A DNA stretch of 51,711 bases from Planctomycetota bacterium (lineage in GTDB: Bacteria; Planctomycetota; UBA1135; GCA-002686595): NCBI GenBank assembly GCA_029259595.1, contig JAJDEW010000054.1, forward strand, positions 1-51,711, in the 5' to 3' direction. How positions within the stretch are numbered: position 1 is the stretch's first letter; each line of letters opens with the position of its first letter. Below, in pieces: positions 25,766-34,693 of this stretch. A program made the translations under genes and the position numbers. Below the pieces are notes generated by a model. The model worked only from the letters and a program-made list of their open reading frames with translations, was not told where the DNA came from and made no database searches.

Positions 25766-28141
25766 CTACTGGATGTTGGCCGTGGGGTTCCAGAGCGTGC
25801 GCTTCATTTGAACCCGGTTGGGGTTCTTGACGTTGAGCATGTCCTTCACGCGCTTGTCGTAGTTCAGCTGGAGCCCGATCGCGTAGTTCGAGTTCGGACT
25901 GTGATTCGACAGGATGTTGTTCGAATCGCGGATGCCCGGCACGAGCATGCCGAGGTCGGCGGCGACGAGCGAGCCGTTCATGACCATCCGGCCGACCATG
26001 CGTGAGTAGCGGCTGACCAGCGTGAAGATCGCATTGTTCGTGTAGAGGAGCCCGTCGATCTTCATGGGCTCGCCGAACGGGTGGCGGGCTTCCATGTAGG
26101 CGAGCCCTGCCTTGTAGATCGTGTCGCTGATCCAGCCGGCGGTGGGAGTCATCGTCGTCGTGACCGCCTTCGAACTGCCATCCGCCGCGAAGAGGAAGGG
26201 GTCGGTCGGGTCGGTCGGGTCGGCGTACGAGAGCAAGGAGGAGTCCCAATGCATGGGAACTTCGGAGTCGCCCCGCCACGTGCCGGTGGAGACGTCGTAG
26301 TAGAGCTCACCCTTGTTGTAGATCGGGATCACGTCGCCCGGACCATGGCCGTAGTAGCGCGGGACATAGGCGGGGTCGTAACCCGGGTTGCTCGCCGTCC
26401 AGCCCGAGGACGGTCCGGCGGCTTCGGCGCTGGAGGCGGGCAGGAACTCTTGAGTCCGTGCCCACTCGGCTCGGTTGAAGATCGACATCTCGGCCAGCGA
26501 GAAGGACCAGGCTCCGACGCTTCCGTCGCCGTTGACCGGGTTGCCCTCGATCATGTCGCCCGCGGCGGGCATCACGATCGAGCCGTCGGCCTGCAGGATC
26601 GACGGACGGTAGAAGTCGCCGATCAGGACGTTTCCACCGGCGGTCAGGCCCAGGGCGTTGCGGAAGCCATCCGGGTCGATGCCGAAGGAACGAACGACGT
26701 CTCCGTTTCCGTTCGTCGTGGTTCCGTCGTAATACTGCAGGTCCGTCGGAATGTAGACGTTGCCCCGAACGATCAGCGAACCCTCACCGCGGATGTAGCC
26801 GTTGATGATGAGGTCGCCGTCGATGGCGACCGTGCCGTCGATCGTGATCGGATCGTCCGCCTGGCCCGTCAGGATGACGTTACCCGTCGCCGAGCGGTTG
26901 ACGCTGTCGGCATTGCCGTTCCAGAAGGCGTTCGCGTACTCGATCGCGTTCGTGAAGGTCGTGCCCGGAGCCGAGACGTTGATGACGCCAGCACTGATCT
27001 CGCCGAGCGCCTCTGCCGCCAGGGTCTGGAACTCGATGTCGTCGACGATCCGGTTGCCGATTGCGAGCGGGTCGGGCTGTCCCGTTCCGGGCACGATTCC
27101 CCCGTCGTCGGGGATCGGCGCGGGGAAGCTCGTCGGAAGCGGACCGTCGGTCATCAAGGAGTAGACGTCGGGGTACTCGAGGTAGAGGTTTTCCAGCGGA
27201 CCCGGCGGGGATCCGGCAGGGACGAAGGGCGTCACGGAGGGCTGGCCCCAGGTGTCCTCGACGATGTTGCCGAAGGTGTCGAAGGCGTAGCCCTGCAAGT
27301 TGATGTTGGACCAGTCGGCGATGGACGTCCCGTCATGATCCGTGGCCGTTCCGCGCGTGAGCAAGGAGCCGGCGACGTAGGAGTCCGCGTCGAAGTCGTT
27401 GATCAGGGCGGCGTTGCCGTCCATGTCGTGCCGGATCATGAAGCTCTCGAGCGTGCCCACGCGGATGCGCTCGAAGCTGTTGTACTCATCCACTTCCGTG
27501 TTGAACCAGCGCTCGACCGAATCCACGTTCGTGTGGCAGAAGATGCAGTTCACGTTGTTGGCCAACATGGCGTACTCGAACCCGTCGAAATCGGCGGGCT
27601 CGATCGTATAGGCCTGCTGCACGGCGCGGTTCAGTGCCGGGTTGACGATGCCCTCGCCGCGGTTCGTCGTGGCCGAAACCGTGACGTAGAGCTGGGTCGC
27701 GTCGCCCACGTCGCGACGGAAGACGCGCAGCGCATCCAGGTTCACGTTCGCGAGCTGGACCTGGCCCTCGGGGTCGACGGGCAACCCCAGGGCATTCTTG
27801 AGATCGGCGCCTTGCTGGATCGAGGGCGGACCTCCGACGCCGTTGTTCGTGACCCCGAGCCCGTCCATGAACTGCCGGAAGCTCACGATGGTCCCCGGGT
27901 TGCCGCCCTGGTCGGCGAGGTAGCGGCTCCAGATCGACTCGGACGCCAGCATGGCGGCGCTCTCGACCGCGCTCGAGAGGCGATGCTCGTCGCTGTGCAG
28001 GTTGACGGTGCGCTTGCCGGTCAGGACGGTCGCCAGGAGTGCGACCATGAATACGGCCAAGCCGGAGACGACGAGAAGGGTGGGGATCAGGGCGATGCCC
28101 TGTTCCGTTCCGAACTTTCGATACGTGCGCGTCAGCTTCAT
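25766..28141 (-). CDS. PilX-like pilus assembly protein with a haem-c motif
   Basis: The protein is 791 aa. The N-terminus EQGIALIPTLLVVSGLAVFMV is a type IV pilin-like helix of the PilX class, a minor pilin rather than a canonical pilin, since the Glu five residues after the Gly is absent. The large exported part contains NVNCIFCHTNV, a CxxCH motif with Cys199, Cys202 and His203. Around residues 410-470 are beta-helix-like repeats of polymer-forming type (TVAIDGDLIINGYIRGEG, SLIVRGNVYIP). C-terminal residues are Asn/Tyr-rich. It is the last gene of a three-gene pilin-like operon and is followed by an intrinsic terminator. A secreted, pilus-tip or fibre-associated haem protein is possible; the motif could instead bind metal. 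Confidence 0.75.
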   Translation of the reverse strand: MKLTRTYRKFGTEQGIALIPTLLVVSGLAVFMVALLATVLTGKRTVNLHSDEHRLSSAVESAAMLASESIWSRYLADQGGNPGTIVSFRQFMDGLGVTNNGVGGPPSIQQGADLKNALGLPVDPEGQVQLANVNLDALRVFRRDVGDATQLYVTVSATTNRGEGIVNPALNRAVQQAYTIEPADFDGFEYAMLANNVNCIFCHTNVDSVERWFNTEVDEYNSFERIRVGTLESFMIRHDMDGNAALINDFDADSYVAGSLLTRGTATDHDGTSIADWSNINLQGYAFDTFGNIVEDTWGQPSVTPFVPAGSPPGPLENLYLEYPDVYSLMTDGPLPTSFPAPIPDDGGIVPGTGQPDPLAIGNRIVDDIEFQTLAAEALGEISAGVINVSAPGTTFTNAIEYANAFWNGNADSVNRSATGNVILTGQADDPITIDGTVAIDGDLIINGYIRGEGSLIVRGNVYIPTDLQYYDGTTTNGNGDVVRSFGIDPDGFRNALGLTAGGNVLIGDFYRPSILQADGSIVMPAAGDMIEGNPVNGDGSVGAWSFSLAEMSIFNRAEWARTQEFLPASSAEAAGPSSGWTASNPGYDPAYVPRYYGHGPGDVIPIYNKGELYYDVSTGTWRGDSEVPMHWDSSLLSYADPTDPTDPFLFAADGSSKAVTTTMTPTAGWISDTIYKAGLAYMEARHPFGEPMKIDGLLYTNNAIFTLVSRYSRMVGRMVMNGSLVAADLGMLVPGIRDSNNILSNHSPNSNYAIGLQLNYDKRVKDMLNVKNPNRVQMKRTLWNPTANIQ

Positions 28142-28197
28142 GGCTTTACCTCTTCCCTGTCCACGTCTTCCGTCTTCCCCTCACCCCGGCTCCGCCT

Positions 28198-29232
28198 TCA
28201 GTCGAGCTCGGGCTCGTTCCTCAGGAACGTCGTCGAATGCACCTGCCGGACGATCGGAGCGTCGCGCTGCGTCAGCCCGATGTAGAACAGGCGGATGTGC
28301 AGCTCGTTCGTGTCCTTGTTCCAGAGGAAGATCGGGTCGTCGAACTGGTCGCCATCCAGATCGGAGCCCCAGTTGCATTGTTCCTGGAGAATGGCGGACG
28401 GACCGAGGCCGATGTCGACGCGTCGCCCGGGATCGGTGCGGTCCCAGGACAGCATGCGGATCTGACCGATGTCGAAGACGTCCAGCGAGTCCCCGTCCCG
28501 GTTCACGTCTTCGTTCGTGACGGCCTCGACGTACTCCGTCTTCGGTAGGAAGTAGAGCGCCTTCCAGCCGTCCGTGGTCTGGACGCCGTTGATCTCCGCT
28601 CCCCAGTTCAGGTCGTCGCCGTTCAGGAAGTTCGAACCACCGGTCGGGTCGACGGGGATGCGGAAGGAGAAGCCCGTTCCGAGGCCGCGAAAGAAGATCG
28701 GCCTTCCGAACTCGGACGACGTTCCGTCGAACTCACCCGGGCCCGGGTTGTCCTGGTTCTCGATCGGCTCCGCCAGCCCCGCCCAGAGGACGTCACGCAG
28801 GAGCCCGTGGACGGCCGGATCCGAGCAGCTCTCTCCGCGAGCGAGGTTCTGGAAGAACGACTCGGTCGCGTCGATCGATCCGTAGGACAGGATCTCTTCG
28901 TTCGGCGAACCGGGTTCGAGCACGAGTCGACCGAAGGGGGGGAAGCCGACGGTCGAAGACACCTGCAGGCGCGCGGTCTCGCCCGCCGTCAGGTCTTGTC
29001 CAGCCACGACGGTGCGCGGCTCGGCCCCCGTCGCGTTCGCCAGCTCACGCTCGATGCGAAAGAGCATCTGTTGAGCGAGGTCCTCGACCACGCTGATCTC
29101 GAGGGTCGTCCGCGAAAGCCGCCGTCCGGAGTCCATCATGGCGACGGCACTCAGGAAGACGATCACGAACAGCCCGACCGAGATCAGGGTCTCGAAGAGG
29201 GCGAAGCCGGAGCTCTGGCTGGCACGCTTCAT
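28198..29232 (-). CDS. Pseudopilin-like protein (PilW/GspJ class)
   Basis: The protein is 344 aa. A short basic leader is followed by the prepilin peptidase site SSG/FALFETLISVGLFVIVF, with Glu at position 5 of the mature protein as required for assembly. The hydrophobic helix runs for about 20 residues. The rest is a beta-rich exported domain with acidic loops (NRDGDSLDVFD, DLDGDQFDDP) that may bind calcium. By position and form it is a minor pilin or pseudopilin of a type IV pilus or type II secretion system. It starts 3 bases after the upstream pilin gene's stop. No pilus motor genes are in the window. Confidence 0.82.
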   Translation of the reverse strand: MKRASQSSGFALFETLISVGLFVIVFLSAVAMMDSGRRLSRTTLEISVVEDLAQQMLFRIERELANATGAEPRTVVAGQDLTAGETARLQVSSTVGFPPFGRLVLEPGSPNEEILSYGSIDATESFFQNLARGESCSDPAVHGLLRDVLWAGLAEPIENQDNPGPGEFDGTSSEFGRPIFFRGLGTGFSFRIPVDPTGGSNFLNGDDLNWGAEINGVQTTDGWKALYFLPKTEYVEAVTNEDVNRDGDSLDVFDIGQIRMLSWDRTDPGRRVDIGLGPSAILQEQCNWGSDLDGDQFDDPIFLWNKDTNELHIRLFYIGLTQRDAPIVRQVHSTTFLRNEPELD

Positions 29233-29235
29233 GGT

Positions 29236-29802
29236 TCAGTACCCCATGACCCAGAAGCCGTGGCGATAGGTGTTCGTGCCGGTCTCGCCGCGCCAATGGA
29301 CCGTGACCAAGACCGGCAGGACGCGCCCGTCCGGACGCACGTCGGCGTCGGTCGCGTCCCCGTCGCCGTTCAGGTCGCGCGGCATGCCGAGCTGGAACCC
29401 GATGTTGCCATCGGTCAAGCGCTCGTCCGTGAACACGCGGATCGAGCCAATGAGCGGGTCGTCGACGTCCTCGTTCAGCCCTTGGACCTCGAAGGTCGAG
29501 CCGATGAAGCCGCCCGGGTCGAGGCTCAGGGCGAGCTCCTCCGCCCAGGTGTCGGGGTCCTTCGACAGGACATAGGAGCGGGCGTGGACGCGTTCGGAGA
29601 TCGAGCGGATGGCGTTCTGTGCCAGGATGCGTTCGCGGTTCTGCTTGCGCAGCGAGTGCATGCGGGAGGTGGCCTGAACCACGCTGGCGAGACCGATCAC
29701 GAGCAACGAGAGCGCGATGCAAAGCTCGATCATCGTGAACCCCCTGCGGTGCTCACGCCCTCGCCGCGGTGCCTCGAGCACCTTGAAACTGCCCCATTCC
29801 AT
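29236..29802 (-). CDS. Prepilin-type N-terminal cleavage protein (PilV-like)
   Basis: The protein is 188 aa from the ATG at 29802. Upstream frame continuation is Arg-rich and is rejected. The leader EAPRRGREHRRG ends at a prepilin site RRG/FTMIELCIALSLLVIGLAS, with Glu5 and the N-methylation Phe. The exported part has an acidic DLNGDGDATDAD stretch. It is first in the operon with the PilW-like and PilX-like genes. A perfect 6-bp hairpin (29811-29825) lies nine bases before the start and overlaps the GGAG ribosome site, so it may moderate translation. It is divergent from the coiled-coil glycosyltransferase at 30044. Confidence 0.85.
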   Translation of the reverse strand: MEWGSFKVLEAPRRGREHRRGFTMIELCIALSLLVIGLASVVQATSRMHSLRKQNRERILAQNAIRSISERVHARSYVLSKDPDTWAEELALSLDPGGFIGSTFEVQGLNEDVDDPLIGSIRVFTDERLTDGNIGFQLGMPRDLNGDGDATDADVRPDGRVLPVLVTVHWRGETGTNTYRHGFWVMGY

Positions 29803-30043
29803 GTGATTCTCCGGTCTTGGACCGGCCTTCCCGCGTGCCTTCTCGGTCCGCAGGAGTCGGTGCCTGGAGCCGAGCTCACACCCTTTCCGCGGACTTACCT
29901 CGTCGCGGGCGAGGGGCGGGAAATCGCTTCTTCTCCTGCCGCACACGAGTCCGAAAGTGGACAGAAGATGCGCCGGGGGAAGGTCGAAAGAAGAGGACTC
30001 GGGGAGGCGGAGACATCCGCTCCCGTATACTGACCCCCGCGCC

Positions 30044-32458
30044 ATGCGAATCTGTCTCGTCGCCCACGGATTCCCTCCCTACGACCGCACCGGAGTCGAG
30101 AACTACACAGAGAGTCTCGCCAAGGCGCTGTCGCGGATCGGAGGCCACGAAGTCACCGTCTTCGCTCCGCGCAAGGCCTCGCTCTTGCCGGAGTTCTCGC
30201 TGCGCCGCGTCGAGCAACGCGGCCCGGACGGTCGTTTCGACGTCCATTGGTTGACCGTCAATGCCGGCCCGAAGAACCCGCGCGAGCAGCTGGACCTGCC
30301 CCAGGCGGCGGCCAGTTTCGCCGACTTCCTCGAGCGCGAGCAGCCCGAGGTCGTGCACTTCCAGCACGTCTTCAAGCTGGGCACGGGCCTGATCCACGAG
30401 GCCAAGAAGCGCGGCATCCCGACGCTCTACACGGCCCACGACTACTACGCGGTCTGCCATCGCTACACGCTCCTGCGCCCGGACCTCGCTCACTGCGAGA
30501 TCCGCGGCGACTCCGCCAGTTGCTCCCGGTGCGACCTGGCCCTGGGCCACCTGAACGCGATCCCCGAGCTGGGCGACTACCAGATGGGGGCCTTCGAGGA
30601 CCAGCTGTCGCCCGAGCAAGACGAGCGCCTCGCGGGCATCCTGGACGAGGACCTGGCGCGCTCCGGGATGTCCCAGGAAGAGTTCGACCAGGCCTTCGAC
30701 CGGCGCTTCGAGCTCGACGCCCTGCGCGCCCGGGCCTTCGACGCGCTCGATCGCATCATCGCACCGACGGAGTTTCTGGCGGGCGAGCTGGTCGCGGGCG
30801 GGGTCGATCGCGCCAAGATCGAGGTCTTGCCGTATGGGGTGGAGACCGGCGATCTCGTCGACCTCCCGCCCGTTCGGCGCGATCCGGAGGCGCCGGTCCG
30901 CTTCGGCTTCTTCGGCAGCTTGGCCAAGCACAAGGGCGTGCACCGGCTCGTCGACGCCTTCCGCGGGCTCGACCTGCCCTGCGAGCTCTCGATCTACGGC
31001 TACTCCACCGACCGCCCGAACGTCGAGCGCCTGCGCATCTCCTCGCTGGATGCCAAGGCCGTTTGGGCCGGAGAGTACGATCGCCCCGAGCTGCCGCGTC
31101 TGCTGGCAGGGATCGATGTCGTGGTCGTTCCGTCGATCTGGGTCGAGAACTACCCGATCGTGATCCGCGAGGCCTTTGCCGCCAAGCGTCCGGTGATCGC
31201 GTACCGCTTCGGTGCGCTCCCCGAGAGCATCGAAGACGGCGTCGATGGCCTGTTGGCCGCCAAGGACGATGCGGCCGATCTCGCACGGGTCATGGCGCGC
31301 TGCGTTCAGGAGCCCGGCCTGATCGAACGCCTCGCGGGCGGAATCCGGCGCGTCAAGACGATCGACGAGCAGGCCGCCGAATTGCTCGAGCGTTACGCGT
31401 CGCTCCTGGCCGAGTTCGAGCGCGAGCGTGGGACGACCGGACTCGCGTCGCTGTCGGAGTTCGAGGCCCGCTACCGCAAGCTCGCCGCGGAGCCCAGCCG
31501 CGAGCTCTTTCATCGCGCCTTGTCGGGGATCGATCGCCTACGTCGAGGGTTCGGTGGTCAGGTCGGTGAGCTGGACGTGAAGGAACTCTTCGCCAAGGCG
31601 CTCCTGTCGAATCCGAAGGTGCAGATCCTTCTGCGCGACGCGAACCTCGAGAACTCCTGGATGCAGAACACGCTGCAGGTCAAGGAGGACGAGCTCGACT
31701 GGCGCGTGCGCGAAATGGGGGCACTCGTCGAAGAGCGCGACTGGCTGCGGAGCGTCGTCGCGGACAAGGACGACGAGATCGCCTGGATGCGGGAGAAGGT
31801 CGCCTCGTTCGTGCGCGCGCGCCAGGAGCTCGAAAAGACCACCCTGCGTCTCGAGCAAGCGCTGGCGCAAGCCGAACGGTCGCTGGTCGAGTCGGAGTCA
31901 CGGACCGAGCGCCTCTCGGGTGAGCTCGAGCAAACGACCGAGCGCTTGCAGGACAAGGCCGGCGAGCTTACTCGCACGAAGGACGAGCTGTCGTCGACCG
32001 AGGGAGTGCTGCAGGAAGTCGAGGGTGAGCTCACGGATGCCAAGGACGACGTCCGCGCGAAGGAGCTCGAGACCCGCCGCATCGAGGGCAACCTGAAGTC
32101 GACGGCCGAGCTCGGCCTCTTGGCCCTGCGCGCCCAGGAACAGCTGCTCAAGGCCGAGCTCTTGCCCCTGTTCGGCGGCGTGCGCGAGGCGCAGGAAGGT
32201 TCTGCCACCGACGAGGAAGCGCGCGCCTTCATGGACCTGGTCGAGTCCGCCAAGCGGAGTCGCCATCGCATGTTCGAGGTCAGCTCGGAGCTCGACTGGC
32301 GCCGCGAGCAGATGCGCTCTGCCTACGAAGAGGCCAGGGGCCGCAAGCTCGCTGGCTTCATCATCAAGCACACGGGCGTCGGGCGGCGGCTCGATCGCTG
32401 GAAGAGCTGGCTCGACTGGAGCACGCGGCCGCGTGAGGACGGGGGAGGGGACGAATGA
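30044..32458 (+). CDS. Glycosyltransferase family 4 with long C-terminal coiled coil
   Basis: The protein is 804 aa with an ATG start. Residues 1-450 are a GT4 enzyme: CLVAHGFPPYDRTGVENYTE, a Cys cluster (HDYYAVCHRYTLL, SASCSRCDLA), FFGSLAKHKGVHRLVDAF and VPSIWVENYPIVIREAFAA with an intact EX7E motif. Residues about 545-700 are a heptad-rich coiled coil (LVEERDWLRSVVADKDDE, LEKTTLRLEQALAQAERSL). The last about 100 residues are basic and helical. Coiled-coil tails of this sort measure or tether chain length in some polysaccharide systems, so a scaffolding role is likely but inferred. TATACT lies at 30026-30031 without a clear -35. The stop overlaps the next GT gene (ATGA). Confidence 0.88.
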   Translation: MRICLVAHGFPPYDRTGVENYTESLAKALSRIGGHEVTVFAPRKASLLPEFSLRRVEQRGPDGRFDVHWLTVNAGPKNPREQLDLPQAAASFADFLEREQPEVVHFQHVFKLGTGLIHEAKKRGIPTLYTAHDYYAVCHRYTLLRPDLAHCEIRGDSASCSRCDLALGHLNAIPELGDYQMGAFEDQLSPEQDERLAGILDEDLARSGMSQEEFDQAFDRRFELDALRARAFDALDRIIAPTEFLAGELVAGGVDRAKIEVLPYGVETGDLVDLPPVRRDPEAPVRFGFFGSLAKHKGVHRLVDAFRGLDLPCELSIYGYSTDRPNVERLRISSLDAKAVWAGEYDRPELPRLLAGIDVVVVPSIWVENYPIVIREAFAAKRPVIAYRFGALPESIEDGVDGLLAAKDDAADLARVMARCVQEPGLIERLAGGIRRVKTIDEQAAELLERYASLLAEFERERGTTGLASLSEFEARYRKLAAEPSRELFHRALSGIDRLRRGFGGQVGELDVKELFAKALLSNPKVQILLRDANLENSWMQNTLQVKEDELDWRVREMGALVEERDWLRSVVADKDDEIAWMREKVASFVRARQELEKTTLRLEQALAQAERSLVESESRTERLSGELEQTTERLQDKAGELTRTKDELSSTEGVLQEVEGELTDAKDDVRAKELETRRIEGNLKSTAELGLLALRAQEQLLKAELLPLFGGVREAQEGSATDEEARAFMDLVESAKRSRHRMFEVSSELDWRREQMRSAYEEARGRKLAGFIIKHTGVGRRLDRWKSWLDWSTRPREDGGGDE

Positions 32459-33405
32459 CCCGACCCGTCTCCGTTGTCCTGCCGTCGCTCGGAACCATCG
32501 AGCTCCTGCGCGACAATCTCCCGCCGCTCCTGGACGAGCTCGAACGACGCTCGCTGGGCGACGAGGCGATCGTCGTCGACGACACGGGCGAGAACAAGCT
32601 CGCGCCCTGGCTCGCGGAGAACTTCCCGTCGGTGCACGCCGTGTCACGCGCCGCGAACGGCGGCTTCGCGCAGGCGCTCCTGTCGGGCGTCGAGGCCGCA
32701 CGACACGAACTGGTCTTCTCGCTGAACACCGACGTGCGTGTGCGACCCGGCTTCCTTGATCCGCTGGTGGCCTGCCTCGAAGACGACGTGTTCGCCGTCG
32801 TCCCGCGGGTGCTCTTGAACGGAGAGGAGAGCCAGGTCGAGTCGTTGACGCGCATTTCGTGGGCCGACGGCTTCGCTTCGCTCGATCAACCCGGGCTGAA
32901 GCTGGACAAGGAACGCCAGCCGTTCCGCCCGGTTCCGATCGCCTTTGCGGTGGGGGGCACGGTGCTCTTCCGGCGCGACGAATTCCTCGCGCGCAAGGGC
33001 TTCGATCCCCTGTTCGAGCCCTTCTACTGGGAGGACGTGGACCTGTGCTGGAGCGCCTGGCGTTCTGGTCGGCGCGTGCTCTACCAGCCGGCTTCCGTCG
33101 TCGAGCACCACCACCGCGGCACGATCGGACGCTTCGTCGATTCCAAGTTCGTCCGCGCGGCGATCGAGAAGAACCGCCTGCTCTTCCAGTGGAAGCACCT
33201 CGATGTGCCGGAAGCGCTGATCGAGCATGTCGCCGCCCTCTACCGCACGGCGTTCGACGGCTGGACGGGCGACATGCGCGAGGAGCTCGTCTGGCTGAAC
33301 CTGGCCCTCGAGCAGGTCGACGAGGTTCTCGCAGCCCGTCGCGCAGAGGGCTCGTCCGAGCGCGACTTCGAAGCCATTCGGCGCGAAGCCAACGCCGACG
33401 AGTGA
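32455..33405 (+). CDS. Glycosyltransferase family 2 (GT-A)
   Basis: The protein is 316 aa with an ATGA overlap with the coiled-coil GT. The form is GT-A: SVVLPSLGTIELLRDNL at the N-terminus, EAIVVDDTG (nucleotide-binding acidic pair), FSLNTDVRVRPGFLDPL (DxD-equivalent) and EPFYWEDVDLCWSAWRSG, the conserved acceptor/base region. It resembles the rhamnosyl/N-glycosyl transferase group that adds sugars to surface glycans. The C-terminal helices (about 240-316) are charged. The donor sugar is unknown. It ends 28 bases before the convergent GT4 gene. Confidence 0.9.
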   Translation: MTRPVSVVLPSLGTIELLRDNLPPLLDELERRSLGDEAIVVDDTGENKLAPWLAENFPSVHAVSRAANGGFAQALLSGVEAARHELVFSLNTDVRVRPGFLDPLVACLEDDVFAVVPRVLLNGEESQVESLTRISWADGFASLDQPGLKLDKERQPFRPVPIAFAVGGTVLFRRDEFLARKGFDPLFEPFYWEDVDLCWSAWRSGRRVLYQPASVVEHHHRGTIGRFVDSKFVRAAIEKNRLLFQWKHLDVPEALIEHVAALYRTAFDGWTGDMREELVWLNLALEQVDEVLAARRAEGSSERDFEAIRREANADE

Positions 33406-33433
33406 GCCCGCCGGCAGGGCTGGCTCGGAACCG

Positions 33434-34693
33434 TCAACCGGCGGCGTCGGCGAGGATCGTCTCCAGGCGGTCGACGTGGGCTTGGCGCGGGAAGCGTTCG
33501 TGCATGAGCTCGTGGCCGCGCTGGCCCATCGCACGGCGTTCGCCGTCGTCGTCCAAGAGCTTCTCGATGGCGCGCATCATGCCGACGGGGTCCTTGCGCT
33601 CGCAGAGGTAGCCGTTGACGCCGTCCTCGAGCCACTCGGGGATGCCGCCGACGCGAAAGGCGACGATCGGTTTTTGGTGCGCCATGGCCTCGATGCCGAC
33701 GAGGCCGAAGGGCTCGTTCCAGATCGAGGGGCAAACGACGAAGTCACAGCGCTCGTAGAGCGCCTCGATCCCGGTCGAACCGAGCCAGCTCGTGAAGTGC
33801 ACGGAATCGGCCACGCCCTCGTCGCGCGCCTTCTGGCGCAGCCAATCCTCGTCGGGTCCGGAGCCCGCGATCACGGCCTTGAAGGGACGGCCGAGGTAGT
33901 GGAAGGCGGTCAGCAGGTAATCGACGCCCTTGTCGGGCAGGGTGAGGCGCGCCGGGGTGAAGACGAGCGGGACGCCGGTCTGCGCCAGAAAGGCTTCGGT
34001 CTCGTCGGGCAGCGGGCCGGCCGGTTGGGCGGGGGTGTTCGACTGCGTGAAGTAATAAAGGACGTCCGTCCGCTCCGGCAGGAAGCCGACCTGCAGGAGC
34101 TCCTTGCGCATGTAGTGCGAATTCGTGAGCACCTTGGCGCAGCGTTTGGCGACTTCGAGCTCGCGCAGCTTGAGCTGCATTTCGCGGAGCGGCTGCAGGA
34201 GCCGGTTGTAGTGGCGGTCCTGCTTGAAGCAGACGCAACCGCCCTTGGTCCAGTAACGCTCGAGGCACACGAGCCCCATCGGATCCGAACACAGCTCGCC
34301 GTCTTCGCGGTACTTGTTGTGGCTCGGGCAAAAGAGCGTGTGGTCGTGGACGTAGCGCACGACCGGCATGACGTCGGCCAGGCACTCCATCGCGTCGACG
34401 TTGCGACTCGCCGACAGGAAGGCGACGTCCGGCTTCAAGCGCCGCAGCTGCCGATGCAGGTCGCGCACGGAGGGCTTCCACATCTCGAGCCCGGCGACCT
34501 CGGGCATCTCCAGGATCTCGAGCGACGCCTCCGCGGCACCCTGGGGCCTTTGCACGAAGTCGGGGTCCTGGTTCTCGCGGCACAGCACGGTGACACGATG
34601 TCCGCGCTCCAGCAGCGCCGGGACGACCACGGCCGCGTGGCGTTCCGTGCCGCCGATCAAGCCCCACGTGTCGATGAAGAAGAGGATGTGCAT
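33434..34693 (-). CDS. Glycosyltransferase family 4 (tandem paralogue 2)
   Basis: The protein is 419 aa. The ATG at 34693 shares its A with the TGA of the upstream paralogue. It begins MHILFFIDTWGLIGGTERHA; the Gly-Gly-T-E-R loop is the acceptor site. A Cys-rich stretch, HDHTLFCPSHNKY, LC, LVCLERYW and GGCVCFKQD, is shared with its neighbour. The donor domain reads FTPARLTLPDKGVDYLL and CPSIWNEPFGLVGIEAMA, an intact EX7E. It is so similar to the adjacent gene along its length that the two arose by tandem duplication. They may add two successive sugars or differ in specificity. Confidence 0.9.
   Translation of the reverse strand: MHILFFIDTWGLIGGTERHAAVVVPALLERGHRVTVLCRENQDPDFVQRPQGAAEASLEILEMPEVAGLEMWKPSVRDLHRQLRRLKPDVAFLSASRNVDAMECLADVMPVVRYVHDHTLFCPSHNKYREDGELCSDPMGLVCLERYWTKGGCVCFKQDRHYNRLLQPLREMQLKLRELEVAKRCAKVLTNSHYMRKELLQVGFLPERTDVLYYFTQSNTPAQPAGPLPDETEAFLAQTGVPLVFTPARLTLPDKGVDYLLTAFHYLGRPFKAVIAGSGPDEDWLRQKARDEGVADSVHFTSWLGSTGIEALYERCDFVVCPSIWNEPFGLVGIEAMAHQKPIVAFRVGGIPEWLEDGVNGYLCERKDPVGMMRAIEKLLDDDGERRAMGQRGHELMHERFPRQAHVDRLETILADAAG

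Noticed and set aside
26081..28285. Plus-strand open frame of 734 codons opposite the PilX-like gene
   Set aside because: Compositionally a shadow (Asp/Val/Arg-rich, no hydrophobic or domain pattern); the minus strand is supported by the pilin helix and operon context.
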